DNA of 64,000 bases from Nigrospora sphaerica (taxonomy: Eukaryota > Ascomycota > Sordariomycetes > Amphisphaeriales > Apiosporaceae): contig JAGVVL010000013.1 in assembly GCA_018287875.1 (NCBI GenBank), positions 1,426,001-1,490,000 of the forward strand. Direction: 5' to 3'. The notes under the pieces were generated by a model. The model was given only the letters and a program-made list of their open reading frames with translations. It had not been told where the DNA came from and ran no database searches. Below are positions 31,410-42,523 of this stretch, piece after piece. Each line of letters begins with the position of its first letter. Within the stretch, counting starts at the first letter, position 1. Both the position numbers and the translations under genes were made by a program.

Positions 31410-32478
31410 GGCCACTGGAAGCATCTATGAATATGGCTAATGCTTGGGAGGACATCGGAAGCCTTTCTGGATGTTATCGAGGCAAAACTGAGACAGATGC
31501 AAAGATGAGGGTAAATGAGCGTTGGCCAAGGACCGATGAGGATATTGCGCAATTATCACTTGGTCATGTGCAAGCCGGCTGAGATTATTACCGAGCTATC
31601 ACATGAAGCCGTCTACAGAGTGTGATCGTCCGTGTAATTTGGTATCGTCGGCTGCCGAGAAGCCAATGGATTCCGCCGTTTCTTGGGCTGCTAGACAGCA
31701 ACGCCGACGTCGTCGCCTTGAAAGCAGTACAAAGTCAAGGGCGGGGGGACGACAACGACAGCAGCCTGTTGGCGCCGGCTGCCACTGACCACGGATCCAG
31801 TTCATTTATGGATGCCATCGGTGAGCAGTAGAGTCGGCCATGCCACATCGCCGTCCTGAACTCATCTGGCCTGACTAGACGGAAGCAGCCGGTCGCACAA
31901 ACCCGGCCAAGATTCACTCTTTCGTTCTCCCCGGATGATTATCTGGCTGGTAGTGAGACCGAGACATCCACCAACATCGGTAGACTCGCTTCTCGGGATC
32001 CCAACTTGGGATTTGTTCCGTTGGAACGTTTAGTCTATCTGCTTAGCAGAATTTAAATCACTAGATTCCGAGGCCGAGAGGGTGCTACTGCACGAACTGC
32101 GCTGAAAGCTACGCAAATTAGACTTCAGCCCCTGTGTATATCCAAACCCACTCGCCGGTCCGGCCTTCCCGCTATCCCTCCCTATTTATTCAAAGACCCG
32201 CTCCCCCTCCCCCAGCAGACAGGTCGGGCTACGCCTCTGCGCAGATGCACAGCCCCAACAGCCCCATGCGAAAGCTACGCGTGTAGGTGGCGGTACAGGA
32301 GAATCACCCGCCCCTTCGGTTTCCATAGACTGCAAAACTGCCCTGACGCCGGACAAGCGAGACGGAAAGTCCTCATAATCAGGCATAGCTACAAACTATC
32401 TCACTTCGCCTCATCTCCAGTAACTCACCAAGCCCAACCCGCGCAACACTCACTTCACAACCGGCGTACATCAGCAAA
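31410..32478. other. Intergenic, no gene seen
   Basis: Spacer with no convincing open frame. The last 80 bases are C/A-rich as is common just before fungal start codons. Confidence 0.4.
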
Positions 32479-32792
32479 ATGACCCACCTCTACTCCTCCA
32501 TCCGCAATAACGTAAGCCAACATCCACGCCTCATACCCTCTCGTGCCATTCCGGCAAGGCCGTAGCTAACGAGGAAACACTCTAAAAGGCGCCAGGTATC
32601 CTAGATTACGTCGCGTTTGCGTTCCTGTTGGTTCTGTACGTCGCCACCTGGGCGGCGGCGATACCCGGCTACCTTCGGGAGCTCGAGGAACAGCGAAGGC
32701 GAGAGTGCGAGGCACGGCAACGCGACCTCGACACCGCGGCGGGGCTGCCCGGCAATGACGAAGGCGCCGTCTCCGGCGCGAAGTCGGCGTAG
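32479..32792 (+). CDS. Small single-pass membrane protein, spliced, 78 aa
   Basis: Two exons: 32479-32511 (MTHLYSSIRNN) and 32589-32792. The intron 32512-32588 has donor GTAAGC, branch GCTAAC and acceptor AAAAG, and joins in frame. The product has one clear transmembrane helix (residues about 15-37, ILDYVAFAFLLVLYVATWAAAI), then a charged amphipathic helix (YLRELEEQRRRECEARQRDL) and a short Gly/Ala tail. The start context is AAAATG. I do not recognise a family. Small proteins of this shape are common among mitochondrial or ER assembly factors, but that is only an analogy. Too short per exon to stand out without splicing. Confidence 0.65.
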
Positions 32793-33404
32793 AGCTCCGG
32801 TCCTACGGCTCGTTGCGCGACCCCGTGGGAGCAGCGGGTGAAGAATGCGGCCTGGGTATTCCTGCACTTCCCGGACAGCAGCGAGCGGCCTTCGCAATGT
32901 GAAGAGGGAAAAACGGAAAGAGGAGGGGTACAATGGCGACAATACGGCTTCCCTACTGGGTGCGGGCTTGCCAGTGAACACGCTCGTCGCCATCATCGCG
33001 GAGCACTTGCAGAATCCGGGGGATGAATCGGCGCCAGCTCGAAAAACCAAAAAGAAGTACAAAAACATACAACACCGGGGATTCCCAGGTCGTCACCGAC
33101 CCTAGTACTAATCCGGCGCTTTCCAGCTTGTCTATGGGAGAGCGGACGGGATCCCGAATTTTCTGGAAGCTATGGTCGTATGTGTTAAACTGGATCGTTG
33201 CATAAACCTATATTCTTAAACTTCACCATCCGTTTCCATGGCACGTTCACGATCGATGTTCCAGCAAAGGCCCGGCCGGACAGCTCTATCCAGGCGAATA
33301 GCGCCACGGATAGAGGCGAAATGCATGCGTCCGTCACTCCTTCTTGCCCAAAGCGTAGGGCACAGCTGCGCTACGGTTCCTTCACGACCAGACTTTGGTC
33401 ATTA
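32793..33404. other. Intergenic, no gene seen
   Basis: 3' flank of the small membrane-protein gene; no gene supported. Confidence 0.4.
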
Positions 33405-33665
33405 TAACCCAGCCCATAAACCCATGCTTACCCATACGACCCATGGGCTCAATATGGGTTGCCAAGTGAACCCATGGGCTACCCATGGGTAGCTCGTCCC
33501 ACTTTAACTTACCCATGGGTAGCCCAAGTTTTGACGACGGCTTCTTATGCAATATGGGTCGTTCTGGGTAGCTTATGCTAACCCATGGGTAACCCATGGG
33601 TAGCCCAGGAATCTAAGCGTGCACCCATGGGTAACCCAAGTATTTTCTGGGTAACCCATGGGCGC
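33405..33665. repeat. Cluster of palindromic CCCATGGG / TACCCATGGGTA repeats
   Basis: Eight copies of the self-complementary octamer CCCATGGG at 33440, 33471, 33482, 33512, 33582, 33593, 33624 and 33655, mostly inside A(A)CCCATGGGT(A)A or the full 12-bp palindrome TACCCATGGGTA. Half-site motifs (GGGTAGCC, ACCCAAG, ATATGGGT) lie between them. Spacing is irregular, so it is not a simple tandem array. No coding function is likely. Confidence 0.85.
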
Positions 33666-34825
33666 CCATTACCAAAGTCTACTCACAACCCCGTGCTTCC
33701 AGCTTGCCCGGGGGTCCCAAGCAAAGTCGGCTTGCGTGCCGTCCAACGTTCCTGTTGACTCTGGTCGCGACCTGGGGCCCATCGGCGGGTTCTCCTGCGC
33801 GTGCGTATGCGAGCGCGAAACCGGACCGGAAGCGTTCGGCCGGTCGCCCCCACACGATCGTCCGCATGTGGGAGGCCGAGTCACTTTGACCCTATGAAAA
33901 CAACAAGAGGAAAAGGACAATTCGACGGGTTTCTTTAGGGGTTTAGTATTCTCTTGTGTTTTGGGACGTGGAAGATGGCACAAAGAGTTGGGGTGCTCAG
34001 GTTTGGGAGCGATGAAGGAAGGAGGAGAATCAATACGGCGCCGATGAGTCGTTGGGAGGCCAACCCGCTTGTTTTCCGGCGGTGGCGAGGTAGGGGTTTT
34101 TTGTATCATCCATCTTGAAGAAGCTGGTTGCGTTTCCGTGGTCGTAGACACGGTAAAAGCTGGCTGCTAGTTCTTTAAACGGTTTTTCGCCCGTTCCGAA
34201 ACTCGCGGCAAGTGTGTGAAAGAAATCTCCTCCACCGGGCCCAGATGTCGTCACTGCGCGTGAACGCGAAATTTACAGTGGAATGTTCGATTGGCCGGCC
34301 CAAGGGGTTGCTCGTTCTCACTCTTTCAAGAAAAACGGCACGCAGCGGCTTGGCGGTAACGTGAAAGACGTTTCCCCCAAAGCATCACGTCGCTACCCGC
34401 TCCCACCAGCAGCAGTCGTGAGTCAGTTCGGTTTTCGCCCAGGAAAAACGAGCAATGGCTCTACCAGGTTTGCAGGCCTTGACTTGTTTGCAAGCCCGCC
34501 CATCCTGTCAGGCCGCTGCCCAACCGGCGGGCGGGCAAACACTGACTGACAACGACAAATGAGGGGAACAGGGCGATGAGGCAGACGTGTTTCATGAGTA
34601 CGGACTCTTATAACCGTCTCCTCTCCGCTCGTCCTCCTCTCCCACGGCCCGGCAGACGAGCAACCTAACAGGGACAACAAGCAGACCGGTAATTCAGGAC
34701 GGCACCAACGCCCAAGGCTCATCACCCCAGCGAGAGAGAAAGCCAGAATTTTTTTTTTTTGAAAAGCCTTCTTTCTCGTCCGCCCTTGCTTTTTAAGCCT
34801 AAACACTCAACAGCGCATCATAATT
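33666..34825. other. Intergenic, no supported gene
   Basis: Contains a 74-codon minus-strand frame (34030-34254) with protein-like composition but only a GTG start and no family match. The end is pyrimidine-rich with a 10-nt T run at 34749-34758, probably the 5' leader of the next gene. Confidence 0.4.
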
Positions 34826-35232
34826 ATGAAGCGCGCCCGCGGCCGGCCCCGGGCTCCCCACCCTCTGCCGAGCCGTCCGCTGCCGGGCGCCGCGCAGGCC
34901 TTCGCGACAGAATTGCTGGCGGTGTTTCCGCACCCGGAGGCGACGGCGCACGACCACGAGAAGCAAGCGGCCCCCTGGGTGCGTGTGGGCTTCTCCCCCT
35001 CTCTGTTTCTTGCCCTCCCTCCTTGCCCCATACGTACCGCGGGAAACGTGGGGGAGAAAGAAACGAGTGACACTCTCCCGGGACACAGGCCTACCACGAG
35101 AACGAACACCGCGACCGCCGCCTCGCCCGCTGTCGCCGCGCTCCTCGCCCGCCTCGTCTCCTGGGCGCTAACGGCGCCGCCCATACCGAGGCGGCCCCGG
35201 CGCTGCGGGAGATATTGGGCTTTGGGGTTTGA
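34826..35232 (+). CDS. Hypothetical spliced protein, 98 aa
   Basis: Two exons: 34826-34978 (MKRARGRPRAPHPLPSRP... ending in APW) and 35089-35232 (AYHENEHRDRRLARCRR... ending in REILGFGV, TGA). The intron 34979-35088 has donor GTGCGT, a GTGAC branch-like site at about 35067 and acceptor ACACAG; the joined frame is open. The N-terminus is basic and Pro/Arg-rich, compatible with a mitochondrial presequence or a nuclear signal. The region around the junction (HPEATAHDHEKQAAPWAYHE) looks like folded protein. No family recognised. Splice signals and continuity support it, but composition alone would not. Confidence 0.45.
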
Positions 35233-36638
35233 TCTGGGTGGTGGGCTGGGCTTGACGCGGATATTCGGGACGGGAGGCCGTGGTACGGCTGAGGTGAGGG
35301 GGTGCTTCTTCCGCAAGCACAGGCCCATCGCAGGGGCACGAAGGAAGTTCAGTTCGTGCTATATGTCTCATCCGCCTACTAAGAATGCTGCAATACCAAC
35401 TATGCTGCCACGATATCTTAACCGCAACTAAGAGTATCGGGCCCGTAGTCCCCCCCACGTCGAGCCTCGCCGTAAGTTTGGTTGTCTGTGCTAAGAATCC
35501 GTCCGCCCCTCTCTGTCCCGGCCTTGACCCCCCCGGTGACAGCTTCTCCAAACGCGGCAAGGGTTTTGCATAAGCTGGGCTTCGCCTTGTTCGCTGTGGC
35601 CCAATGCGTGGCGCGGCCTCTCTTGCACGCCTGGGACGCCCGGAGAGCGGTCAGCGGTGTAAATTCGCGGGCGGGTTTCCGACAACTTTCAGCCTCGCAT
35701 TCCGGGGCTCAGGCTGTAATGGAGCATCCGACCAGTGACGCAGACCCGCGAGCACCTCGCTTGGCGGCCATCGCTTTCTCATGCCCTTGAACTTCCGTCG
35801 TATCTTTCCCCGAAGTCTGGTCGGCTCGATAAAACGAGACGTGGTGTCGCTGAAAGGAAATGGACCGAAGGAAGTTGGCTGGGGTCGTTAATGGGCTCCG
35901 ACACACCCGTGATTCGCGAACAGTCCCTCGAATTGAGGGGGACGGGCCGACTTCGTGGCCATTAAACCCCTCATTAGGAAATCTGGGGGGATGGAGACTA
36001 TGCGGTATGATTTCGGTCATTTTGGCAGTCCAAGTTATCGTTCTGTTCGATGGCTAGCTTGTATCGCCTTTACCGGAGGTTTGGTTCGGGGCGAGGGCAG
36101 AGACGCGACGCCAGGACGGAAAGCGATCTGGCACTGGGAATGCCGACACCAGGCCACAATGGAGCGTGCGATTGCACCTATTGTTTGAGGGGAGTCGACT
36201 TTAAGCGGAATCACACGCTTGTGTTCGAGAATCGCAGGGGCAATGCCGCCGTACATGGCAGTCGCTCATGCCTTCCCCTTACCATTTCGTTCTAGCCGGT
36301 GGAAATCGCGTTTCGCTCGCGCTTGCCTCGAACACAACACACTCTGATCAAGTACCCAAATATTTTATGTACTGCTGGCCGTGTTCCAGCATCATTCAGG
36401 CGCAGCTGGAGATGACACGTCCTCATTAAGATTATCTCGATTACTATTCTCAACATAAGGAAATGTTAAGTAAACATAATATCCTACAGTCAAGCGGGGC
36501 GAGCAAACCGCCGTCGCTGCAGCAGCCTTGGGTGCTGTGCGGCCCCTTGCACGGGACGCCGTTGGACTCCTTCTCGGGGCTCGGGGCGTTTAACGACGAG
36601 AGGCCGAGCTTGGCCGCGCCATCGCCCGGCCAGGCTGC
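35233..36638. other. Intergenic, no gene seen
   Basis: 3' flanks of two convergent genes. Several short open frames, none protein-like. An AT-richer stretch at 36300-36480 lies just beyond the mucin gene's stop codon. Confidence 0.4.
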
Positions 36639-38918
36639 TTACACCCGCGCTCCTCCGCTGGGTTTGGGGAACCCGTACGTCCTCGGCCGGCCGCTCGCGC
36701 CCGTGCTCGTCGTGGTGGGTTTAGGAACACCGGTCGTGCTGCTCGCGCCCGCCGCGCCCGCCGCGCCCGCCGCGCCGCCCGTGCTTGTCGCGTTGGGGTT
36801 GGGGACACCGGTCGTGCTCGTCGAGCTGGGTTTGGAGGAAACGTTGGTGCTGCTCGCGCCCGTGCTCGTCGCGCTGGAGTTGGGGACACCGGTCGTGCTC
36901 GTCGAGCTGGGTTTGGAGGAAACGTTGGTGCTGCTCGCGCCCGTGCTCGTCGCGCTGGAGTTGGGGACACCGGTCGTGCTCGTCGAGCTGGGTTTGGAGG
37001 AAACGTTGGTGCTGCTCGCGCCCGTGCTCGTCGCGCTGGAGTTGGGGACACCGGTCGTGCTCGTCGAGCTGGGTTTGGAGGAAACGTTGGTGCTGCTCGC
37101 GCCCGTGCTCGTCGCGCTGGAGTTGGGGACACCGGTCGTGCTCGTCGAGCTGGGTTTGGAGGAAACGTTGGTGCTGCTCGCGCCCGCTGCGCCCGCCGAA
37201 GCGGCCTTCACGCCCGTGCTTGTCGCGCTGGGTTTGGGGAACCCGTACGTCCTCGGCCGGCGGCTCGTGCTCGCTACGCCCGTCGTGCCGGCCAACGCGG
37301 CCCTCACGGCCGTGCCCGTCGTGGTGGGTTTGGGGACACCGATCGTGCTGCTCGCGCCCGCTGCGCCCACCGGGGCGGCCCTCACGCCCGTGCTCGTCGC
37401 GCTGGGTTTGGGGATACTGGTCGTGCTGCTCGTACCCGCTGGGCCCGCTACAGCCGCTGCACCCGCCGCGCCGGCCGAAGCGGCCCTCACTCCCGTGCTC
37501 GTCGTGGTGGGTTTGGGGACACTGGTCGTGCTGCTCGCGCCCGCCGCGCCCGCCGAAGCGGCCCTCACGCCCGTGCTCGTCGCGCTGGGTTTGGGGTTTC
37601 CGTACACAGCCCGGCTCATCGTGGATCGCACGCCCCTGGCCAAAGTCGCCGTGCCCGGGACCCTCGACGTCGTCGAAGACGGAGAAGGCGGCAGCAGTGC
37701 CTGCAGGTTCAATGCCGACTCCGTGGTTGTGGTCGATGCGGGATCCGTGGTCGTGGTCGACTCAGGGTCTGCGGTCGTAGTCGTGGCCGACTCGGGGTCC
37801 GCAGTGGTAGTCGTGGTCGACTCGGGGTCCGCAGTGGTAGTCGTGGTCGACTCGGGGTCCGCAGTGGTAGTCGTGGTCGACTCGGGGTCCGCGGTCGTGG
37901 TCGTGGTCGACTTGGCGGTCGTAGTCGTGGTCGACTCGGGGTCCGCAGTGGTAGTCGTGGTCGACTCGGGGTCCGCGGTCGTGGTCGTGGTCGACGCGGG
38001 ATCCGCGGTCGTAGTCGACTCGGGGTCCGCGGTTGTGGTCAATCCGGGATCCGTGGTCGTGGTCGACTCGGGATCTGCGGTCGTAGTCGTGGTCGACTCG
38101 GGGTCCGCAGTCGTGGTCGTGGTCGGCTCGGGATCCGCAGTCGTGGTTGTGGTCGACTCGGGGTCCGCGGTCGTGGTCGTGGTCGACTTGGGAGTCGTAG
38201 TCGTGGTCGACTTGGCGGTCGTTGTCGTGGTCGACTCGGGGTCCGTGGTCGTGGTTGACTCGGGATCCGAGGTCGTAGTCGTGGTCGACTTGGAGGTCGT
38301 AGTCGTGGTCGGCTTAGGGGTCGCGGTCGTGGTCGACTTGAGGCCCGTGGTCGTGGTCGTGGTCGACTGGGGGTACCCGCTCCCATAGAGCCCGCCGACC
38401 CGCCCGTTGCCGGCGCGTGTCCGCCTCGTGCTGGTGCTCGCCACGCGCATCGGCCGCGATGTGACCTTCGGCGCGGCAGTGCTGGTCGTGCTCCGCCTGC
38501 TGCTCCTGCTGGCGGAGGTGGTGGCGGGCCGTCGCAGCTGCGAGGTACGGGTCGAAGTCGAAGTCCTAGATACCGGAGTGGTGGTGGTACGACGAGTCAA
38601 AGTCCTGGATGACGTGGTGGTAGTAGGACGAGGCGTTTGAGGGTCCTGGGCTGTCGATCCGGGCTGGGTCGAGGTCTGGGAGCGCGGCGCCGCCGGGCGA
38701 GGGCGCCGCACAGGATCAGGGACGGCCTTCTCATGGTCCGCGTCCTGCTGGCCGCTGGACGGGGGCGTCCGGCCCCCCGAGCTGACGAAGAAGTCGGGGA
38801 GTGAGACGACGGCGCGGGGGCTCAGGCCGGGCCGGCTGGCAACGAGGGCGTCGATACCACCTATCTGCTGGAAAGCCACCAGGAGCGTGAGCAAGGTGCG
38901 GAGGGGGAGGGGGGCCAT
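36639..38918 (-). CDS. Secreted mucin-like Ser/Thr-rich repeat protein, 759 aa
   Basis: Open from ATG 38916-38918 to the stop near 36639. The N-terminus is a signal peptide (MAPLPLRTLLTLLVAFQQIGG) followed by a short unique region (PGLSPRAVVSLPDFFVSSGGRTPPSS). The rest is low complexity in three zones. An Arg/Thr/Ser-rich zone comes first. Next is a long run of TTTTTADPES decapeptides (37730-38370 in DNA, 30-bp period). The third zone has KPSATSTGVRAASAGAAGASST-type repeats and five near-identical 27-residue repeats (81 bp each, 36781-37185). The Thr/Ser richness predicts heavy O-glycosylation, as in fungal adhesins and cell-wall mucins. No folded domain or GPI tail is evident. A 641-codon frame also lies open on the plus strand here; the signal peptide favours the minus strand. 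Confidence 0.75.
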   Translation of the reverse strand: MAPLPLRTLLTLLVAFQQIGGIDALVASRPGLSPRAVVSLPDFFVSSGGRTPPSSGQQDADHEKAVPDPVRRPRPAAPRSQTSTQPGSTAQDPQTPRPTTTTSSRTLTRRTTTTPVSRTSTSTRTSQLRRPATTSASRSSRRSTTSTAAPKVTSRPMRVASTSTRRTRAGNGRVGGLYGSGYPQSTTTTTTGLKSTTTATPKPTTTTTSKSTTTTTSDPESTTTTDPESTTTTTAKSTTTTTPKSTTTTTADPESTTTTTADPEPTTTTTADPESTTTTTADPESTTTTDPGLTTTADPESTTTADPASTTTTTADPESTTTTTADPESTTTTTAKSTTTTTADPESTTTTTADPESTTTTTADPESTTTTTADPESATTTTADPESTTTTDPASTTTTESALNLQALLPPSPSSTTSRVPGTATLARGVRSTMSRAVYGNPKPSATSTGVRAASAGAAGASSTTSVPKPTTTSTGVRAASAGAAGAAAVAGPAGTSSTTSIPKPSATSTGVRAAPVGAAGASSTIGVPKPTTTGTAVRAALAGTTGVASTSRRPRTYGFPKPSATSTGVKAASAGAAGASSTNVSSKPSSTSTTGVPNSSATSTGASSTNVSSKPSSTSTTGVPNSSATSTGASSTNVSSKPSSTSTTGVPNSSATSTGASSTNVSSKPSSTSTTGVPNSSATSTGASSTNVSSKPSSTSTTGVPNPNATSTGGAAGAAGAAGASSTTGVPKPTTTSTGASGRPRTYGFPKPSGGARV
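36781..37185. repeat. Five tandem 81-bp repeats (minisatellite) inside the mucin gene
   Basis: Units begin at 36781, 36862, 36943, 37024 and 37105. Copies 2-5 appear identical; the first differs at a few positions. Period 81 keeps the reading frame, giving 27-residue repeats. Such arrays change copy number readily. Confidence 0.95.
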
Positions 38919-39754
38919 GATGCCGGCCGTGGATGAGAGTCAACAGAGAAGAGATGTCTGTGCCTGAGGAATTTCACTCCCCTTGGAGGTTCTGGTCGGA
39001 GATCTATATAGCACTGAAGAAACGAGACCCTACAGCGTTCGCCAGCTACTCAATCCATAGCATGCAGACGGTTTGGCGTGATCAAGGGGCACGGATACGG
39101 TCAAGGCACCGTACTATTGACATACCACCGCATTTCCCCGCGTGCCAGGCTCGCCGGTCTTCGGAACCCCCGCCGTGTGCGATTTCGAATAACGGCCGCA
39201 GGTCGATTTCTTTGACGTCTCACCTAAAAACATGATACCAAGCCCCCCCTTACCGGTCTTGGGCGGGAAATTCCCTGGGCCCGAGTACCGGGTATTTGGG
39301 ACCGATGTCCGTCCTAGCGCTGCCGATCATTCGGCCTAGGCTTCAGTTCAGCCCGGCAGCCGAATCTGTCGGAGACGGCTTATACAGCGGGTGGCTGAGA
39401 CGGCCGAGATGGACGTCGTCCGGGGACCGAGACACTACCCCACACACGCTTAAATCATCGGCTTCGGTCCCAAATTCGGTTGGAGTGCTCGGGCCTGTCG
39501 ACAAGAGGAGAAGACGGCATTTGGCACGGCCACCGGACCGAGCCAAGCAGAGGCTAGGCGGCCGTACATACTACATTACAGCTGCGCGAAATGACCAAAA
39601 GTCACCACGTCCACGTGTCCAAGCACTGCAAATAAAAGTCCCCATGGCGAATGAGTCCCCTCTCCCTGTTTTAATCATCAAGACAGCTGAGAATTAATAA
39701 ACAAAAAACATTACCCCATCCCCCGTCTCCCGTCCCCTTCCCCACGGCCGGGCG
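38919..39754. other. Intergenic, no gene seen
   Basis: 5' flank of the mucin gene and 3' flank of the next minus-strand gene. An AATAAACAAAAAA stretch at 39696-39710 is A-rich but on the plus strand. No gene supported. Confidence 0.4.
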
Positions 39755-40861
39755 TCACACCCACCCGAACCAGCCCCAGCCCTTGTACGGCCTCTCGGGC
39801 CGGCCGTCGGGCCCCAGGCACGGCGTAACGGGCGAGAAGGTCGAGTCGAGCTCGGCGTGGGGACGGACGCCCGCCCCGGAATCGTCGGCGGCGCCCGGCC
39901 AGGAATACGCATAGTACGGCGGGTAGTGGCCGGCCGGCAGCTCAAGCGTCGCGGGCGGCGACGGCAACTCGTGCAGGTTGTGGACGGTGCCCAGCTCGGC
40001 GTGGCGGCGGTGGCGGTTATGTTCAGCGTTGCGCTTGGCTCGGCGTCGTGTTTCGTCGTCGTCGTTGCCGACGCCGGCGAGCGGCGGCGACGGCGCACCG
40101 AACGACGACGACGACGACGACGACGACGAAGCCTTGTCCGCCCCGTCGGCTGGGCTTCCCCGCCGCCGCCGCCGCGTAAACACCCAAAATGCGAGGATTC
40201 CCAGCGCCATCGCCACCACGGGCCCGAGGACGGCGCCCGCGATCCAAAGATGCGGGTTGCCGCCCCCGCCCGAGGCGCCGGTCCTCGCCGCCGAGGTCGC
40301 CGAGGAGGAGGCATCCCCGGCAAGGCTGACGCTGGGCGCCGAGTACTCGGCACCCGCGAGCGAGCGGTAGTTGGGCCACGGCTCCAGCCTCGTCGCACAC
40401 AAGAGCAGGGTGACGGCGGGCCCGACTGATGGCGAGGCCTGATAGTACGTCTGCCCGACGCAGGTTTTGCTGTCTTCGCTGTTGGGGGGAACGTACCGGC
40501 GCGTGTTAGCGCCTTGTTATCAGAGGGGGTTATACTAATACGCGCGGGGGGAGGATGTAGCATGGCATGGACGCCGTTCTCATGCCACAAGCAACTCCCT
40601 ACCTTCGAACAGGGGGGTTGAGGGATATGGCATGGGTCTAGGGCCCTTGCTCAATGTGTATGCGTGCGAGAGAAAGAGAGGTTCCGACTTACCATGTCCG
40701 TCGGTCCCCGTTGTTGTACACCAGGATGGAGCTGGAGAGACAGGTGGTGGCTATGGAGCACGGCGTTGTCCGGCTCGTCTCGCAACAGTTGGCCCAACTG
40801 CCCGACGACAGGAACGTCTGCGCCGTGTTGGGCTTGGGCCAGCCGCAGAAGCGCGTGATAG
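39755..40861 (-). CDS. Cysteine-rich single-pass membrane protein, two 3' exons resolved
   Basis: Exon 40693-40861 and exon 39755-40478 join through an intron (40479-40692) with donor GTAAGT, branch GCTAAC and acceptor AACAG; the split codon restores a cysteine (GDRRT-C-EDSKTC). The extracellular part has many cysteines (FCGWPKPN, WANCCETS, TPCSIATTC, TCVGQTYY), then NYRSLAGAEYS and a Ser/Gly-rich spacer. One transmembrane helix follows (LWIAGAVLGPVVAMALGILAFWVF), RRRRR at the cytosolic face, a Ser run and a Tyr/Pro-rich tail. This layout resembles fungal cell-surface sensors and related receptors. The first resolved exon lacks a start, so at least one upstream exon is missing; a Thr-rich stretch at 41200-41330 (STSTTTTSTTTAATTTT) is a candidate but its phase does not join directly. 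Confidence 0.7.
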
Positions 40862-42523
40862 CTGTGGATTCGATGAGTTCTGGTAAGCCACGTCTGCTTC
40901 TGTACGCATATCCACATGATGCTCTATTCCCAGCGCAAGCTCTCCCCCCCCCCTGTTTACGGACCGGGGGTGGGCAGGGAATCGTCCCTCGCGGGCAAGG
41001 CAGACTCGCCGTGGGCAAACTGTTACGTACTGGTGGATGGGCGAACCTCAAAGCCGCGGAACCACGGCGGCGGAGCCGTGGTCGTCATGTTGTCCCGTAG
41101 TCGTTCTCGTGGTCGTGTTGTCGTCGTCGGTGCCGTGTCGAAGCACCCGGGGCGCGTAGTCAGGCCCGCCCCCGCTCGCCGCCAACCGCTTACTTCCTGG
41201 TTGCCGTGAACCCCTGCGTCGTTGTTGTCGCCGCCGTCGTCGTCGACGTTGTAGTCGTTGAGGTCGACTTAGTCAACGGCGCCAAAAGGAATGAATAGTG
41301 GATGCCGTGGTTTGTCAGGGTGGAGGTGAAGAGCAGCGGCGTGGACCAAGAGAACGGGGTGTAAGTGTTTGCTTCCGGGAATGATGACTTAAGCCATGGA
41401 CGACGGAAGCTATATGGAAATAGCTCGGCCCCCACACGCCGGGGAAAGCTCCGTCATCGCGAGGGTCCAGACTCGTTCCTCCGTCTCGTCGCTTTGCCCG
41501 TACGCAGCCGCATTCCGTGGATAGCAGACGGCACTACCCGGATGCGATGGCCGGCACCAAGAAGCACAACGACGCTATCACGATGTTCTATATCGAGCAT
41601 CTCACCAGCCACCCGTGGGTCGAGGTCGCCCTCGCCCTCTCCGCAGTCAGGCGATTGCAATCCTCCTTCGAGCGAGCGGGGGGTCCTGTTCTATTTCTAT
41701 GCCGTCCCACCGGCGCCGAGGGTCGAGGGTGGGGATGCGCGATGGAAGGATGGGATCTGGGCAGTGCCCCAGCGAATCGAAGCCCCTGGTCCGTCCCACC
41801 CAGCTGAACAGCCGCATCGCCGCATGTGGCACCTCACCAACGTGCGCTTAGTAACGAGCTGGGCGGTGTGACCGGGAAACCACCCCTGGTAGCAGATTCC
41901 GCAATTAGAGATTCGAGGGAGCGCGCAAGTGCTTATGGCATCCCCGTCCTTATCAGACAACGACCTCGGGAGGCTGCGCGTGGAACGGCGGGTTCATAAT
42001 CATGACGGCCGCATTCTTTCAGAATCCCAACCAGATTGCTGGGACTAGCTTGTTTGCGAAAGGCAGATCACGGCAGGGACAAAAGCCAAATTCCAGCATG
42101 GCAGCAGAGATTTCATTCGTATTGACGTCGGCAGGGCTCTGGCCATTGGAAAGGCCGCAGCCACCGGGTAATCATCCCTCCCCAATACAGCGTCATTAGT
42201 CCCTTCTTTTCCCCGTCCTCAGCAGGCTATTTCCGTGCAACACGACGCACCGATGGTGTCCCGAAGAGAAGATGACGTCAGGAGATACGCCATCATGGGG
42301 GTTGCCACTCATCTCAGCCCAATGCCGCTGCGTCGATATCTTATCATCATACACGTCTGGTGTCATTATATGGTACAGGTGGTCTCCGAGAGGCCTTCGG
42401 CGTCTAACCGCGCTTGGTAGTCGTTAACGGTCGAGTATTTGTGGGCTTCGTTGTGTTTTTACGCGCTGCACAGCCGAGGTCAGTGATGCTGTCGGGGATC
42501 GCGGAGAGCGTAACGGGGGGTGC
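40862..42523. other. Upstream of the membrane-protein gene, missing 5' exon(s) likely here; otherwise no gene
   Basis: Minus-strand Thr-rich coding-like stretches at about 41190-41330 and 41080-41130 probably belong to the N-terminal exons of the gene ending at 39755. From about 41430 to 42520 I see no supported gene. Confidence 0.4.

Noticed and set aside
34030..34254. 74-codon minus-strand frame
   Set aside because: Only a GTG start and no homologous pattern; could be an exon but unsupported.
36781..37185. CRISPR-like array
   Set aside because: Units are directly adjacent with no spacers, keep codon phase and encode peptide repeats in a eukaryotic gene.
36463..38388. 641-codon plus-strand frame (Val/Leu-rich repeats)
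   Set aside because: It mirrors the Thr/Ser repeats of the minus-strand mucin gene, which has a signal peptide and better composition.
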